DNA of 64,000 nt from Bacteroides fragilis (GCA_023664485.1 JAMPFK010000008.1:15192-79191); one strand, 5' to 3'. Shown: positions 7,187 through 16,904, counted from the first letter of the stretch. The notes: generated by a model not told the origin, from the sequence alone. Numbers and translations: made by a program.

Positions 7187-8287
7187 ATGAATCAACTGAA
7201 TGAATTTATAGAAGGTAAAATTGTAAGACCGCTGATCAGATTTGCGCTTCCGATCCTTCTGGCGCTGTGTCTGCAGTCCCTGTATGGAGCGGTCGATCTG
7301 CTGGTGGCGGGGCGGTTTGGAACATCGGCGGATGTATCCGCAGTCGCAACAGGAAGCCAGATGATGCAGATGGTCACATCTATTATTGCAGGCCTTTCCA
7401 TGGGAACCACCATCCTCGCAGGCCAGGCCATCGGCAGAAAACATGATTCGGATGCCGGCGACATTATCGGAAGCAGTATCTGTTTCTTTTTTGTACTGGC
7501 AATTGGGATCACAGCCGCCATGCTCCTGATCACACGGCCCTTTACGTCCATCATGCGCGCGCCTGCAGAAGCTTTTTCAAAAACGATGGGCTATGTGAGG
7601 ATCTGCTCCGCAGGAACAATCTTTATCGTAGCCTATAATGTGCTGGGAAGCATCTTCCGGGGGCTGGGCGATTCCCATACCCCCATGTTCACGGTGGCTG
7701 CCGCATGCGTCTTCAACATCGCCGGTGACCTGCTGTTTGCAGACGTATTTGACCTAAAGGCGGAAGGCGCGGCGCTTGCGACCGTTCTCGCCCAATGCTT
7801 CAGCGTGATCTTATGCATTCTGATGGTCAGAAAGCGGGGTCTTCCCTTTCCTTTCGGGAAGAAAAATATACGCTTCCATAAAACATTTATCGCAAAGATC
7901 ATGAAGATCGGACTGCCTGTTGCTTTGCAGGACGGCCTTGTGAATATATCCTTCCTCGCGATCGCCTCCATCGTAAATACGCTGGGAGTCACCGCCTCTG
8001 CGGGCGTCGGGGTCGCGGAAAAAATATGCGCTTTTATCATGCTGGTGCCCTCTGCTTTTTCCCAATCCCTTTCCGCTTTCGCAGCCCATAATGTGGGAGC
8101 CGGCAGAAACAATCGGGCAAGAAAATCCATGCTCTGCGGTATGTGTGCATCCCTGCTGGCCGGGATTGTCATGGCATACCTGGCGTTCTTCCACGGCAGC
8201 ATCCTGGCGGGAATCTTTGCAAAAGAAGAAGGCGTCATTCTGGCGGCGGCGGACTCCATCCAATCACACAGATGCGTTATGATTTGA
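7187..8287 (+). CDS. MATE-family efflux transporter, C-terminally truncated
   Basis: 366 residues from ATG 7187 (AGGAG at 7171-7175). The start MNQLNEFIEGKIVRPLIRFALP and the following membrane segments (LALCLQSLYGAVDLLVAGRFG, MGTTILAGQ) match Na+- or H+-driven multidrug and toxin extrusion proteins. Two homologous halves are recognisable (residues about 10-230 and 235-366). Family members have 12 membrane helices and about 440-460 residues. Here the similarity stops at about residue 356 (ILAAADSI) and a short unrelated tail SHRCVMI ends the frame, so the last two or so helices are missing. Composition changes at the same place (near 8260), pointing to a deletion or recombination junction. 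Probably non-functional; a sequencing artefact is unlikely because no other frame continues the protein. Confidence 0.85.
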   Translation: MNQLNEFIEGKIVRPLIRFALPILLALCLQSLYGAVDLLVAGRFGTSADVSAVATGSQMMQMVTSIIAGLSMGTTILAGQAIGRKHDSDAGDIIGSSICFFFVLAIGITAAMLLITRPFTSIMRAPAEAFSKTMGYVRICSAGTIFIVAYNVLGSIFRGLGDSHTPMFTVAAACVFNIAGDLLFADVFDLKAEGAALATVLAQCFSVILCILMVRKRGLPFPFGKKNIRFHKTFIAKIMKIGLPVALQDGLVNISFLAIASIVNTLGVTASAGVGVAEKICAFIMLVPSAFSQSLSAFAAHNVGAGRNNRARKSMLCGMCASLLAGIVMAYLAFFHGSILAGIFAKEEGVILAAADSIQSHRCVMI

Positions 8288-8491
8288 ACGACGCCTTCAG
8301 AATGATTTGTCAAGGATATAATGAATCTTTCCAAAGTCAGTTGATTTATCGTTTTACTTCAGCAACAGGAAAACCGAATATGTCTACCCGTTTGGCAGCG
8401 ATTATCCTCTAACATGCAAGCATGCTTTCCTCGCTAACGCTCATTATATCATATTCATTTCTCACATACGACATATAGTATTCCCTGCTTT
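8288..8491. other. Junction region after the truncated MATE gene
   Basis: About 200 bases with no recognisable gene. A short frame continues to 8412 (ending STRLAAIIL) but resembles nothing I know and has no ribosome site. The sequence is more AT-rich than either neighbour and may be a remnant of what replaced the 3' end of the MATE gene. Confidence 0.4.
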
Positions 8492-11400
8492 TTATTCCAC
8501 CCATTCGTCATCCTCTATCCAGTCATCCTCTGCATTCCATTCGTCATAATCCAGCCAATCATCTTCCGTCGGGACATCAGCAGAAGCGCTCTGAGGAGTT
8601 TTTGCAGCCGGCTCTGGTTCTTCCCAGTCTTCGTCCTCTATCCAGTCGTCCTCGTCAAAATATCCGTCGTCAGATTCTTCCTCTTCTTTTTCTTCCGAAT
8701 ACGGTAAATCCCTTCCCGGCATATTATCTGTTTTTGGCGTAATATCATTTTCCACATCACCTTCTACATCAATTTCATCATTTGTCGCGTATTCTTCCAC
8801 CTCCTCCTCTTCTTCATCCTCATATTCTTCCTCTTCACCCGCTTCCCGCCTTTTTTTCAGGAAGAAGAAAATGCCATATCCGGCGACAATCAGAAGCATA
8901 CAGATGAACACTCCCGCAATAATCCAACGCGTTACAGGATTTACCGTCTCGTCATCAAAAGACACCCCCGACATAGACTGATCGCTCACGACAATAAGAT
9001 AACAGGATGCATGCTCAAACCTGAGGCTTGCAACGCCATCGGAATCGATGATTGCATCACAGATAAACTCCAATGTTTCCGTTTCCGGAGCGTAGTAAAA
9101 TAAATTTGCATATTTTCCACTGTATTCTTTTCCGAGCGCAATATGCAGGACCGGTTCAAAGGCGAACATTCCCTGATGCGCCAGCGTAATCTCCAAATAT
9201 TTATTTCCGTCGATAACCGTCGATATCAATTCCTGCGGCACATTGTCTGTTCCAGGCTCGACGCCCATATCCACTTCCGATATTGTGCTCTCGTCAATGG
9301 AATCCACATCGATGCTCCATGTAACAGCGCCGCCCATATCCAGCAGTAAATCAAAATTCTGCGTTTTGGCCATCTGCATTTTTTCTGTCGTTAAAATAGT
9401 CGTATCTTCCATCGGAATCATAACAGCAGGCCTGAAATACTCCTGTTCCGCCGGCTGTCCCGCATTTTCCGCCTCCGCTTCGGATGAAGTATTTTCCTCC
9501 GCGTTATTTGTGCCGCCATTGTTTCTTTCCGATACGGCAGAGGATTGTGTATTTCCAGTCGTTGCGGACGGCAGTGACGCTCCAGTCGTTGTATCCCCGG
9601 ATACCGCACTCCCGGCTGCTATATTTCCAATCGTCTCAGACGAAGATGTATTTCCGATCGCTGCATTTCCTGCAGCCGCCGGATGTTGGGCGTTCCCATC
9701 AGAAACCCTTTCCTGCGGTATGCCGTCATAATCAGAACCGCTGCTATTATCCGTTCCGCTGTCGGTATCACCGGAACTGACGCCGTTTCCATCCTCTGTT
9801 TCCGTTCCGCCGCCGGAATTGTCAGATCTGCCGGGATTTCCAGCGTTTCCGGAATTTTCAGAATTATCAACAGTCCCGGCGACGACGCCATTGCCATCTC
9901 CACTTTCGAAACTGCCCGCATTCCCAGGATTGTCAACGTTTCCGGCGCCAGCACTGCTCTCGCTTCCCGTACTCGTTCCGCTTCCGCCAACCGTCCCGCC
10001 ATTTCCGCTCGTTCCGCTTCCACCAGCCGTCCCGCCATTTCCTCTCGTTCCGCTTCCGCCAGCCGTCCCGTCATTTCCGCTCGTTCCGCCGCCATTTCCG
10101 CCGGATGGCTGCCCGGATTCCTTTTCTTTTACCTGCACGATAACCGGAATATGCCTTACGATATAATAATTGTTCTCATCCGGATTATAGATTACATAAA
10201 ACGTATATTCGCCGGCATCCATCAGCACCGTCTCCGTATCGCTCTCCCACGAAAAGCCATCCGGAAGCGCAATGCTTCCCAGCGTCTCCCCGTTTTTTAT
10301 CTCCAGCCCTGTCGGCACATGGCACTCCGGAACCGTTTTCGTCACCGTGAAGCTGATATTCTTCGTAATCGCATTATATTTCGTTGTATCCGCCGGCGTA
10401 TAGACCGCCGCATAAGACGGCGTGCCGACCGAAAGCACGATATCTCCATTCATCCATGCCCATCCGGACGGCAGAGCGACATCCGATAATTTGATGCCCT
10501 CCCGGTAAGTAACCGGAGACAGTACCGGCGTCGATACGACCGGATCCGCCTTCACCACCGTAACCGTACAGCTCGCGCTGCTGGCGCCGTTTCTGGCACA
10601 GGTAATTATCGTATCCCCCGGCGCCAGAGCCGTAACTTTTCCCTGCGCATCGACGACTGCAGCAGCCGGATTGCTGCTGGTAAAAGTCATATCCTCCATA
10701 TGGTCTGCTTTGGAACCGTTCACACAGGGAACCAGCGTTACGCTTTTATCCACTTCCAGACTGCTGACGCTCGTCCTGTCCAGCGTGATCACATCCGTCT
10801 TTTCCGGCGGCGCGCAGGCTGAAGCAGGCATATTTTCATATACCGGAATCTTAAAGTCAAAGCGACGCTCCAACACACCCGCCTTCTGATATGCCTTATA
10901 AATCTTAGAAGCTTCGTAGCAGGGCGCCTCTATATTCTGCATATATTGGTGTGTATAATTAGCATATTTCCCGCTGGCAACATTAAATTTTTCCAGATAG
11001 AGCGTATCCTGTCCGAACAGAATATACTGATTTCCAATAATTTTCGCCCCGCCATATAATGAGGCATATCGCGTATTCCAGCCCTCCATCTTCGCTTTTG
11101 AAAGCCCTCTTCTGATGGTTTCCGCGTCGCCTGTTCCCGATGCGCTGACATTAAAAAAATTATAATATCCTTCATAACCCGGATATGTTCCCGATATCAG
11201 GGCCGAACTTCCTCTTACACCCTGCTCCTGCAGCACCCTGGACGCCAGATGAAAGGAACTGACTCCAACCTCCTGTCCGATCGCCGTAAAAGCCTGCGCA
11301 TAGGTCCTTCCGTCACCGGGAATCGCGGAAGCCATAAAAGAACCGTTCAGCATTTCCTGCACCGCGTCCGTCGTATGATAAGAGCTGTTATAAATCAAAT

Positions 11401-12568
11401 GCTCAAACTGGAAAATATGAGACTCGTCCAGAAAATTCCTTGGATCCATATAATATTTTATAATCCCTTCGGAAGCATAGCTCCATCCGTACTGCGGCGC
11501 ACTCCCGTTCTGCCACGAACCGGACCCGCTGCTCGAAATCCAGCTTTTATCCCCCAATTCGCCGGCGATTGCTGTATTCCAGTCAAGACCCGTATCCATC
11601 CTGATAAAAGTCCATTCGGGATGCTTTTCTTTTAAAGCATAAAGCGCATTCTGATAAGAGGCCGGAAACTGGTCGATGTCGGAATAGCCCGCCGAAAATG
11701 CCATCACCATCGGCACGGCGGATAAGTCCAGATAAGTTTCCTCCCAACGGGCGAAATCCTCGTCCGAAGTCGCAAGATATTCTCTTTCCACATAGCCCCT
11801 GTACTCCGCGCCATTCTGATACAAAAGCACCTGATACCAGACGCCGCCATACTCGTCCATTTCCACATCCGTAATCTGCACAGACTGTCCGCTGACGACT
11901 GTATGGACTGTCCCGCCGTCATAGGAAGGCGACTCCTTGACCTCATATTCATCGCATAGATAGACGGATGCGAGTACCGCTTTCTTTTGTATCATCTGAT
12001 AGAGACTGCTCTTTGCCTCCTCCGGATTTTGAAGGACGCCGCCTGCCTGCGGCACTTCAACCGTAATGACGGGCATTTCGACGCTGTCTTTTACCTCCTC
12101 CGCAACCGCATACTGCGTTTCGTCCCATTTCGGATAAAAAAGATAACACGGCTGTTCAGTCGCATCGAAATCCTCTTCGCATTCCCACGTTACCGCCAAT
12201 TCCACAGCTTCCTCTTCTCCGTCCAGCCACACCGGAACCGTCTCCGGAAAAAAGCCCGGCAATTCTTCCAATGCAGGCTTATACATACAGGGAAAATAAG
12301 AATCTTCTTCGGCAAGCGCTCCAAATGCCACGATATATTTCACGGAAGCCGTATCTTCTGTTTTCGGCAGAGATCCTTCTTCCGGCCGGGATATCTCTTC
12401 CGGCTGGGTTACCTCCTCTGTCTGCTTCTCCTCTTTTGGAAGAGGTAATTCCTCCGGCCCGGACATCTCCGCCGCCAGAACGACGCATGGCTGTAAAAAG
12501 GCCATCCACGCCGCCATCATATAGGATAAAATTTTAAGGGTTCTTCCCGTATGTCCTTTTTTTCTCAT
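8492..12568 (-). CDS. Large membrane-anchored surface N-acetylglucosaminidase (LytG-like) with SH3 and Ig-like domains
   Basis: 1358 residues from ATG 12568. An in-frame ATG at 12589 is possible, but AAGGA at 12580-12584 and the promoter at 12607-12636 favour the shorter form. Order: signal peptide (to about 33, ending VVLAA); Glu/Pro-rich segment; SH3-like domain (about 200-265); glucosaminidase domain (about 295-565) with ASRVLQEQG holding the expected catalytic Glu; a bacterial Ig-like (Big_2) domain (about 595-675); two related beta repeats (about 680-820); a Gly/Ser/Thr/Asn-rich low-complexity stretch with GGSGT repeats (about 825-1040); a further beta domain (about 1045-1205); one membrane helix (about 1212-1235) followed by a basic stop and a very acidic cytoplasmic tail. 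It should cut peptidoglycan glycan strands at the cell surface. It lies just downstream of the ftsEX/PcsB-like/protease cluster but has its own promoter. Confidence 0.87.
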   Translation of the reverse strand: MRKKGHTGRTLKILSYMMAAWMAFLQPCVVLAAEMSGPEELPLPKEEKQTEEVTQPEEISRPEEGSLPKTEDTASVKYIVAFGALAEEDSYFPCMYKPALEELPGFFPETVPVWLDGEEEAVELAVTWECEEDFDATEQPCYLFYPKWDETQYAVAEEVKDSVEMPVITVEVPQAGGVLQNPEEAKSSLYQMIQKKAVLASVYLCDEYEVKESPSYDGGTVHTVVSGQSVQITDVEMDEYGGVWYQVLLYQNGAEYRGYVEREYLATSDEDFARWEETYLDLSAVPMVMAFSAGYSDIDQFPASYQNALYALKEKHPEWTFIRMDTGLDWNTAIAGELGDKSWISSSGSGSWQNGSAPQYGWSYASEGIIKYYMDPRNFLDESHIFQFEHLIYNSSYHTTDAVQEMLNGSFMASAIPGDGRTYAQAFTAIGQEVGVSSFHLASRVLQEQGVRGSSALISGTYPGYEGYYNFFNVSASGTGDAETIRRGLSKAKMEGWNTRYASLYGGAKIIGNQYILFGQDTLYLEKFNVASGKYANYTHQYMQNIEAPCYEASKIYKAYQKAGVLERRFDFKIPVYENMPASACAPPEKTDVITLDRTSVSSLEVDKSVTLVPCVNGSKADHMEDMTFTSSNPAAAVVDAQGKVTALAPGDTIITCARNGASSASCTVTVVKADPVVSTPVLSPVTYREGIKLSDVALPSGWAWMNGDIVLSVGTPSYAAVYTPADTTKYNAITKNISFTVTKTVPECHVPTGLEIKNGETLGSIALPDGFSWESDTETVLMDAGEYTFYVIYNPDENNYYIVRHIPVIVQVKEKESGQPSGGNGGGTSGNDGTAGGSGTRGNGGTAGGSGTSGNGGTVGGSGTSTGSESSAGAGNVDNPGNAGSFESGDGNGVVAGTVDNSENSGNAGNPGRSDNSGGGTETEDGNGVSSGDTDSGTDNSSGSDYDGIPQERVSDGNAQHPAAAGNAAIGNTSSSETIGNIAAGSAVSGDTTTGASLPSATTGNTQSSAVSERNNGGTNNAEENTSSEAEAENAGQPAEQEYFRPAVMIPMEDTTILTTEKMQMAKTQNFDLLLDMGGAVTWSIDVDSIDESTISEVDMGVEPGTDNVPQELISTVIDGNKYLEITLAHQGMFAFEPVLHIALGKEYSGKYANLFYYAPETETLEFICDAIIDSDGVASLRFEHASCYLIVVSDQSMSGVSFDDETVNPVTRWIIAGVFICMLLIVAGYGIFFFLKKRREAGEEEEYEDEEEEEVEEYATNDEIDVEGDVENDITPKTDNMPGRDLPYSEEKEEEESDDGYFDEDDWIEDEDWEEPEPAAKTPQSASADVPTEDDWLDYDEWNAEDDWIEDDEWVE

Positions 12569-12606
12569 TGGTACAAAAATCCTTTCCATATTATGTCAAC
12601 GTAACT

Positions 12607-12636
12607 ACTGTATCATTACACGATGCATTATGTCAA
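12607..12636 (-). promoter_or_regulatory. Predicted promoter of the surface glucosaminidase gene
   Basis: Minus strand TTGACA (12636-12631), 18-base spacer, TACAGT (12612-12607). The predicted start near 12600 leaves a leader of about 32 bases before ATG 12568. It sits directly after the terminator of the upstream protease gene. Confidence 0.55.
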
Positions 12637-12640
12637 CTAC

Positions 12641-12671
12641 GATAAAATGCGCAGACACCACTGTCTGCGCA
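12641..12671 (-). terminator. Intrinsic terminator after the S41 protease gene
   Basis: TGCGCAGACA/TGTCTGCGCA, a 10-bp perfect stem (12671-12648) with a 4-base loop, followed by TTTTAT on the minus strand, seven bases after the protease stop codon. Confidence 0.85.
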
Positions 12672-12677
12672 CTCCCT

Positions 12678-14006
12678 TTATCTTGCCAGCATTTTGTCGA
12701 TTTCTTCTATACCCCGTTCCAGCTGATTGTCAACCCCATCGTCATAATAGGCGTCTCCGTCAAATTCGCATACGATATCCGGCTCGATACCAATGTTATG
12801 GATATTACTGCCTTTAGGCGTATAGTACGCGCTGACAGTCAGCTTTAACGCCGTCCCGTCGGTAAGAGGCAGTATCCTCTGTACGATACCTTTTCCGAAA
12901 GTCGTCGTGCCGATCAAAATACCTTTGTTATAGTCTTTTATCGCGCCCGCCAGAATTTCCGACGCGCTGGCGGAATTACCATTCACCAGAACGACCAACG
13001 GTATCTGTATCTCATGGCCGCCGTCGCAGCTGTATTCCACACGCTCCCCGGAACGGTCCTCCGTATAAACGATCAATCCCTCTGGCAGAATCTGTCTCGC
13101 AATGTCCACGACTGCCGAAAGACTTCCTCCCGGATTGCTCCGCAGATCGAGTATCAGGCCCGCCGCGCCTTCCTTCTGCACCTGTTCCATCGCTTCATTG
13201 AACTGATTCACAGTCACATCGTCGAACTCTGTTATCTGAATATAACCGATATGGCCTTTCAGCATTTCGCATTCGACGGTGGGAGATTCTATCTCCTTTC
13301 TGACTACGTCCATTTCCAGATAATCGCTTTCTCCCTCCCTGTAAATCGTCAGATGTACGGTCGTTCCTTCTTCGCCTTTGATCCGGGAGACAATTTCAGT
13401 CAAATCGAGTCCCTGTGCAGATTCCCCGTCGATTTCATAGATAATATCGTTTTCCCGCAGCCCGGCATCCTGCGCCGGCGTATTTTTAATTACGCCGTTA
13501 ATCTTTCCGAAACCCGTCGTCTTATCAAGGCTGATATATGCGCCGATGCCATAATAAATGCCCTCCGTATCCTGCATCATCTGCTTCCACTCTTCCGCCG
13601 TATAATACACGGAATAAGGATCTCCCAGAGACGCGACAACGCCGGCATACATCCCTTCTATCATTTCGTCCGTATTAATATCTTCTTCCTGATAATAATA
13701 TTCCCCGATTACCTTCTCAATTGCTTCCAGCTTGGCTATGGAATCATCATTGACAACATTCTCCGCAGCCGTTTCCTCCGTACTCGCCGGCCTCGCCTTT
13801 CTGTGCTGCATCACATCGGCTAACCGGATTCCGACGAAAACACAGCCCGCCGTCAATACGCTGATGATAACGCCGGTCAGCAGACCGACAAGAAACATTT
13901 CCTTCGTCTGCCGGGATTCCTGTTTCAGCCCGTTCGTATCCAAATGATTCCCCGCTCCCTGATTCATTTCATTATTACTACTATATCCATAATTATCCAA
14001 AATCAT
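12678..14006 (-). CDS. S41 family C-terminal processing peptidase (CtpA/CtpB-like)
   Basis: 442 residues. A cytoplasmic stretch of about 35 residues is followed by one membrane helix (MFLVGLLTGVIISVLTAGC), then an extracytoplasmic part. A PDZ domain (about 150-235, containing INGVIKNTPAQDAGLRENDI) precedes the tail-specific protease core. The Ser/Lys dyad is visible: Ser in NGNSASASE (about 345) and Lys in TTFGKGIVQ (about 370). These enzymes trim the C termini of secreted or membrane proteins; partners next to ftsEX/PcsB genes are often peptidoglycan hydrolases or their activators. It starts 21 bases after the M23 gene and ends at a terminator, so it is the last gene of the ftsEX operon. Confidence 0.92.
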   Translation of the reverse strand: MILDNYGYSSNNEMNQGAGNHLDTNGLKQESRQTKEMFLVGLLTGVIISVLTAGCVFVGIRLADVMQHRKARPASTEETAAENVVNDDSIAKLEAIEKVIGEYYYQEEDINTDEMIEGMYAGVVASLGDPYSVYYTAEEWKQMMQDTEGIYYGIGAYISLDKTTGFGKINGVIKNTPAQDAGLRENDIIYEIDGESAQGLDLTEIVSRIKGEEGTTVHLTIYREGESDYLEMDVVRKEIESPTVECEMLKGHIGYIQITEFDDVTVNQFNEAMEQVQKEGAAGLILDLRSNPGGSLSAVVDIARQILPEGLIVYTEDRSGERVEYSCDGGHEIQIPLVVLVNGNSASASEILAGAIKDYNKGILIGTTTFGKGIVQRILPLTDGTALKLTVSAYYTPKGSNIHNIGIEPDIVCEFDGDAYYDDGVDNQLERGIEEIDKMLAR

Positions 14007-14027
14007 TCATCCCCATTTACCCATATT

Positions 14028-15236
14028 TTACTGCAAGTAATTCCACGGACTCACATAATTGCCGTTCAGACGCACGCTGAAATGGAGATGCGGGCCCGTC
14101 GAACGTCCCGTGCTTCCCACAGCCGCAATGTTCTGGCCCTTATAAACGGAAGCCCCCTTCGATACATACAGCGCGGAACAATGCATATATATCGTATACA
14201 AGCCGTTTCCATGATTGATCATAATATAATTTCCCATAGACGAGCTGTAATCAGCGGCTACCACATCGCCGTCATAAGCGGCATAAATGGGCGTACCGCC
14301 GGGCGCCGCCAGGTCGATGCCGTTATGAAATTTTTCAACCCCTAATGTCGGATGTATCCGGTTCCCGTAATCATCCGACAATCTCCGATAGCCCGGACAG
14401 GGATTGGCGAACACCCCTCCGTCATAGGACCTGGCGTTGGCGTTTTCAGCCGCCAGTCTCGCTTTCTCTTCCGCGACCGCCTTTTCCAACGCTCTGATTT
14501 CCGCATTTTCAGCCGCTATCATATCCTCATACTCCTTAATAGCCGCTTCCTTTGTGGAAATATCCGCGGATACGGAAACGATCTGCGCTTCCTTCTCCGC
14601 AATCAGGGAATTGACCGTTACCTCCTCCGCCTCCACGGCAAGTTTCGCCTCATCCAGCACTTCTTTCTGCGCTTCCAGCTCCGCTTTGCAAAGTTCTATC
14701 AGTTCTCTCGTTCTTACATATTCATCCAGCTGATTTCTGTCATAAGCGGAAAGCGCTTCTATATAATCCGCCTTATTTATCGTATCCGAAAGGCTGTTCG
14801 CAGAAAAAATGAGCTCCATATAAAGCGAATCGCCTTTTTCATACATAAATTTGATACGCTTTTTCATCGCCCTATACTGCTCTTCCTGCTTTAGCACAGC
14901 ATCGTTTAATTCCTGCGTTGTCAATTCGATCTCGTATTCTTTCTGCGCAATCAAATGATTATATTCGCTTATTTTATCCTGGATACTGCCAAGCTCCATA
15001 TCCAGCTGTTCGACATAGGCGTCCAGATCGTGCTTGGATTGTTCCAGCTCCTTTTTGACCGCTTCAATATCGGTCAGATTGGATTTCAAACCTTCGACTT
15101 CTTTCTTTGCCGCTGCAATTTCCGCCTCTTTTTCCTGAATATCGTCATTGGTAACCGCTTCCGCGGTTTGTGCCGGAAAAACGAATATCATACCGAAGCA
15201 TACTATGATCAATAGAATTTTTTTCAAAATTTTCAT
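14028..15236 (-). CDS. PcsB/EnvC-like coiled-coil M23 metallopeptidase
   Basis: 402 residues. The signal peptide (to about residue 27, ending TAEAV) is followed by a long coiled coil (about 30-265, rich in E/K/A/L heptads) and a C-terminal LytM/M23 domain (about 285-400). Zinc-ligand motifs are visible: HPTLGVEKFHNGIDLAAPGG and STGPHLHFSV. The domain order matches EnvC and PcsB, which are extracytoplasmic partners of the FtsEX complex and act in septal peptidoglycan hydrolysis. The canonical zinc motifs (HNGID and HLHF) are intact, so it may itself be a hydrolase rather than only an activator. The gene starts five bases after ftsX, supporting the pairing. Confidence 0.92.
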   Translation of the reverse strand: MKILKKILLIIVCFGMIFVFPAQTAEAVTNDDIQEKEAEIAAAKKEVEGLKSNLTDIEAVKKELEQSKHDLDAYVEQLDMELGSIQDKISEYNHLIAQKEYEIELTTQELNDAVLKQEEQYRAMKKRIKFMYEKGDSLYMELIFSANSLSDTINKADYIEALSAYDRNQLDEYVRTRELIELCKAELEAQKEVLDEAKLAVEAEEVTVNSLIAEKEAQIVSVSADISTKEAAIKEYEDMIAAENAEIRALEKAVAEEKARLAAENANARSYDGGVFANPCPGYRRLSDDYGNRIHPTLGVEKFHNGIDLAAPGGTPIYAAYDGDVVAADYSSSMGNYIMINHGNGLYTIYMHCSALYVSKGASVYKGQNIAAVGSTGRSTGPHLHFSVRLNGNYVSPWNYLQ

Positions 15237-15241
15237 ATGAT

Positions 15242-16138
15242 TCAGACCCTGAGATGCTTTCTTACCGTCGTAATACTTCCGAAAAATCCAATTCCCACGC
15301 CAATTCCGATCGATACCGGAATCAGGACGTTAAAAATCTGCTCTACAGACAAAAAGCTCAGCAGATGAGAGAGCGCTGAAAACCTTTCCACAATATACTC
15401 CATAACGACATTGTACAGCAGGTAAATGATACCGAGCGGAATCGCCGCGCCGATCAGGCCGATCAGCATACCTTCGATGACAAACGGCGACCGGACGAAA
15501 AAGTCCGTTGCCCCGATATATTTCATAATGTTGATCTCTTCTTTCCTGACCGAAATACCGATCGTAACCGTGTTGCTGATCAGGAAAATGGACACTGCGA
15601 GCAGAATCGCGATAATTCCCACCGAAACATAGGCCACGAGCGCATTAACGCCCGTCAGCGTTCTGGCCGTCACTTCGGAACGGTTCACCTTCCTGACCCC
15701 ATCGACGGATTCCAGATAGGTTACTAATGCCGGCTGCATGGAAACATCGTTCAGATAGATCTGATAGTTGGCGGAATCCGCCAGCGGATTCTCCGTAAAC
15801 CCATCCGCATACTCGCCCAGATAATCCGCCTTAAAGCTTTCCCACGCTTCCTCCGCCGATACAAAATGAACATTGGACACTTCCGCCCTTCTCGCAATCA
15901 TTTCTCCGATTTCCTGTATCCGGCTGTCCTCCAGCCCTTCCTGAAAGAACACGGTAACGGACACGCCCTGCTCCGCATTTTTCACGATATGCTGAAAGTT
16001 GCTGATAATCGCATAGAACAGGCCGAACAGGAAAAGGCAGGCGCCGATCGTCGCGATCGAGGCGAGTGTGAACCACTTATTTCTGAAAATATTCCGAAAG
16101 CCCTGACGAAGCGTATAGAAAAATGTATTAATCCTCAT
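15242..16138 (-). CDS. ftsX: Cell division ABC permease FtsX
   Basis: 298 residues, the usual size. One N-terminal membrane helix (about 21-45), an extracytoplasmic loop of about 120 residues, then three helices (about 170-190, 220-245, 270-292), the FtsX topology. The start overlaps the end of ftsE by 11 bases. FtsX links the FtsE ATPase to an outside coiled-coil hydrolase; the next gene encodes exactly such a protein. Confidence 0.96.
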   Translation of the reverse strand: MRINTFFYTLRQGFRNIFRNKWFTLASIATIGACLFLFGLFYAIISNFQHIVKNAEQGVSVTVFFQEGLEDSRIQEIGEMIARRAEVSNVHFVSAEEAWESFKADYLGEYADGFTENPLADSANYQIYLNDVSMQPALVTYLESVDGVRKVNRSEVTARTLTGVNALVAYVSVGIIAILLAVSIFLISNTVTIGISVRKEEINIMKYIGATDFFVRSPFVIEGMLIGLIGAAIPLGIIYLLYNVVMEYIVERFSALSHLLSFLSVEQIFNVLIPVSIGIGVGIGFFGSITTVRKHLRV

Positions 16139-16904
16139 CGATGTATCCTCCCTTTTCTTCGTCGCTCACAATGACGCCCTTTTTCAGCGTAATGACCCGC
16201 TTCTGCATCGCGTTGACAATTTCTCTGTTATGCGTAACGACAAGAACAGTTGTTCCATTTTCATTGATCTGCTCCAAAAGCTTCATGATCTCCCACGAGT
16301 TTTTCGGATCCAGATTACCGGTCGGCTCGTCGGCAAGCAGTACCGTCGGTTTATTCACCAGCGCCCTCGCAAGCGCGACGCGCTGCTGCTCTCCGCCGGA
16401 AAGCTGTTTCGGCTTCGCCTTATATTTGCCCGCCAGTCCTACTATCGCAAGAATGCTGGGAACATTTTTCTTGATTTCCTTATTGGATTTCTGAATAATT
16501 CTCTGTGCAAACGCCACATTCTCATAAACGTTCCGGTCCTTCAGCAGACGGAAATCCTGAAATACAATTCCAATATTGCGCCGGAATTTCGGTATTTTCC
16601 GATGCTTTATCTTTGCCAGATCATAACCCATGACATTGATGCTGCCGCTCGTAATCGTCAGCTCCCGCAGCAAAAGCTTGATCAACGTGGATTTCCCCGA
16701 ACCGCTGTCGCCTACGATAAAGACAAATTCCCCTTTATTGATATGCAGGTCAACATCCTTCAACGCCGGCGCGCCCGTCGAATAAGCCTTACAAACCTTT
16801 GTCAGCGAAATAATCTCCGTATTTTCCGCCGCCGGCCTTCTTCTTTTTCCCCTGGCAGGCGCGGCTGCTCTTTCGCTTCTCTGATTTCCCTTTCTTTCTC
16901 CCAC
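16128..16904 (-). CDS. ftsE: Cell division ATP-binding protein FtsE, with basic N-terminal extension
   Basis: 258 residues from a GTG at 16904 (AAGGG about nine bases upstream). The ATPase core shows Walker A GDSGSGKST (about 69-77), signature LSGGEQQR, Walker B LLADEPTGNLDP and VVTHN. About 30 residues precede the normal FtsE start (IISLTKVCKAY); this segment is rich in Arg, Lys and Ala (RSERAAAPARGKRRR) and is not part of the standard fold. No alternative start lies between. The extension may contact membrane or division proteins (inference). It follows a CdaR-like regulator gene by 37 bases. Confidence 0.95.
   Translation of the reverse strand: MGERKGNQRSERAAAPARGKRRRPAAENTEIISLTKVCKAYSTGAPALKDVDLHINKGEFVFIVGDSGSGKSTLIKLLLRELTITSGSINVMGYDLAKIKHRKIPKFRRNIGIVFQDFRLLKDRNVYENVAFAQRIIQKSNKEIKKNVPSILAIVGLAGKYKAKPKQLSGGEQQRVALARALVNKPTVLLADEPTGNLDPKNSWEIMKLLEQINENGTTVLVVTHNREIVNAMQKRVITLKKGVIVSDEEKGGYIDED

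Noticed and set aside
8143..8412. Plus-strand frame overlapping the end of the MATE gene
   Set aside because: No ribosome site, no similarity recognised, and its first half is antisense-like sequence of the transporter frame.
9950..10095. Regular repeats that might be a CRISPR array
   Set aside because: They encode in-frame GGSGT repeats of the surface protein; there are no constant spacers of CRISPR length and no cas genes.
9683..10489. Long plus-strand frame with Ser/Arg/Ala repeats
   Set aside because: It is the antisense shadow of the Gly/Ser-rich repeats of the surface protein gene.
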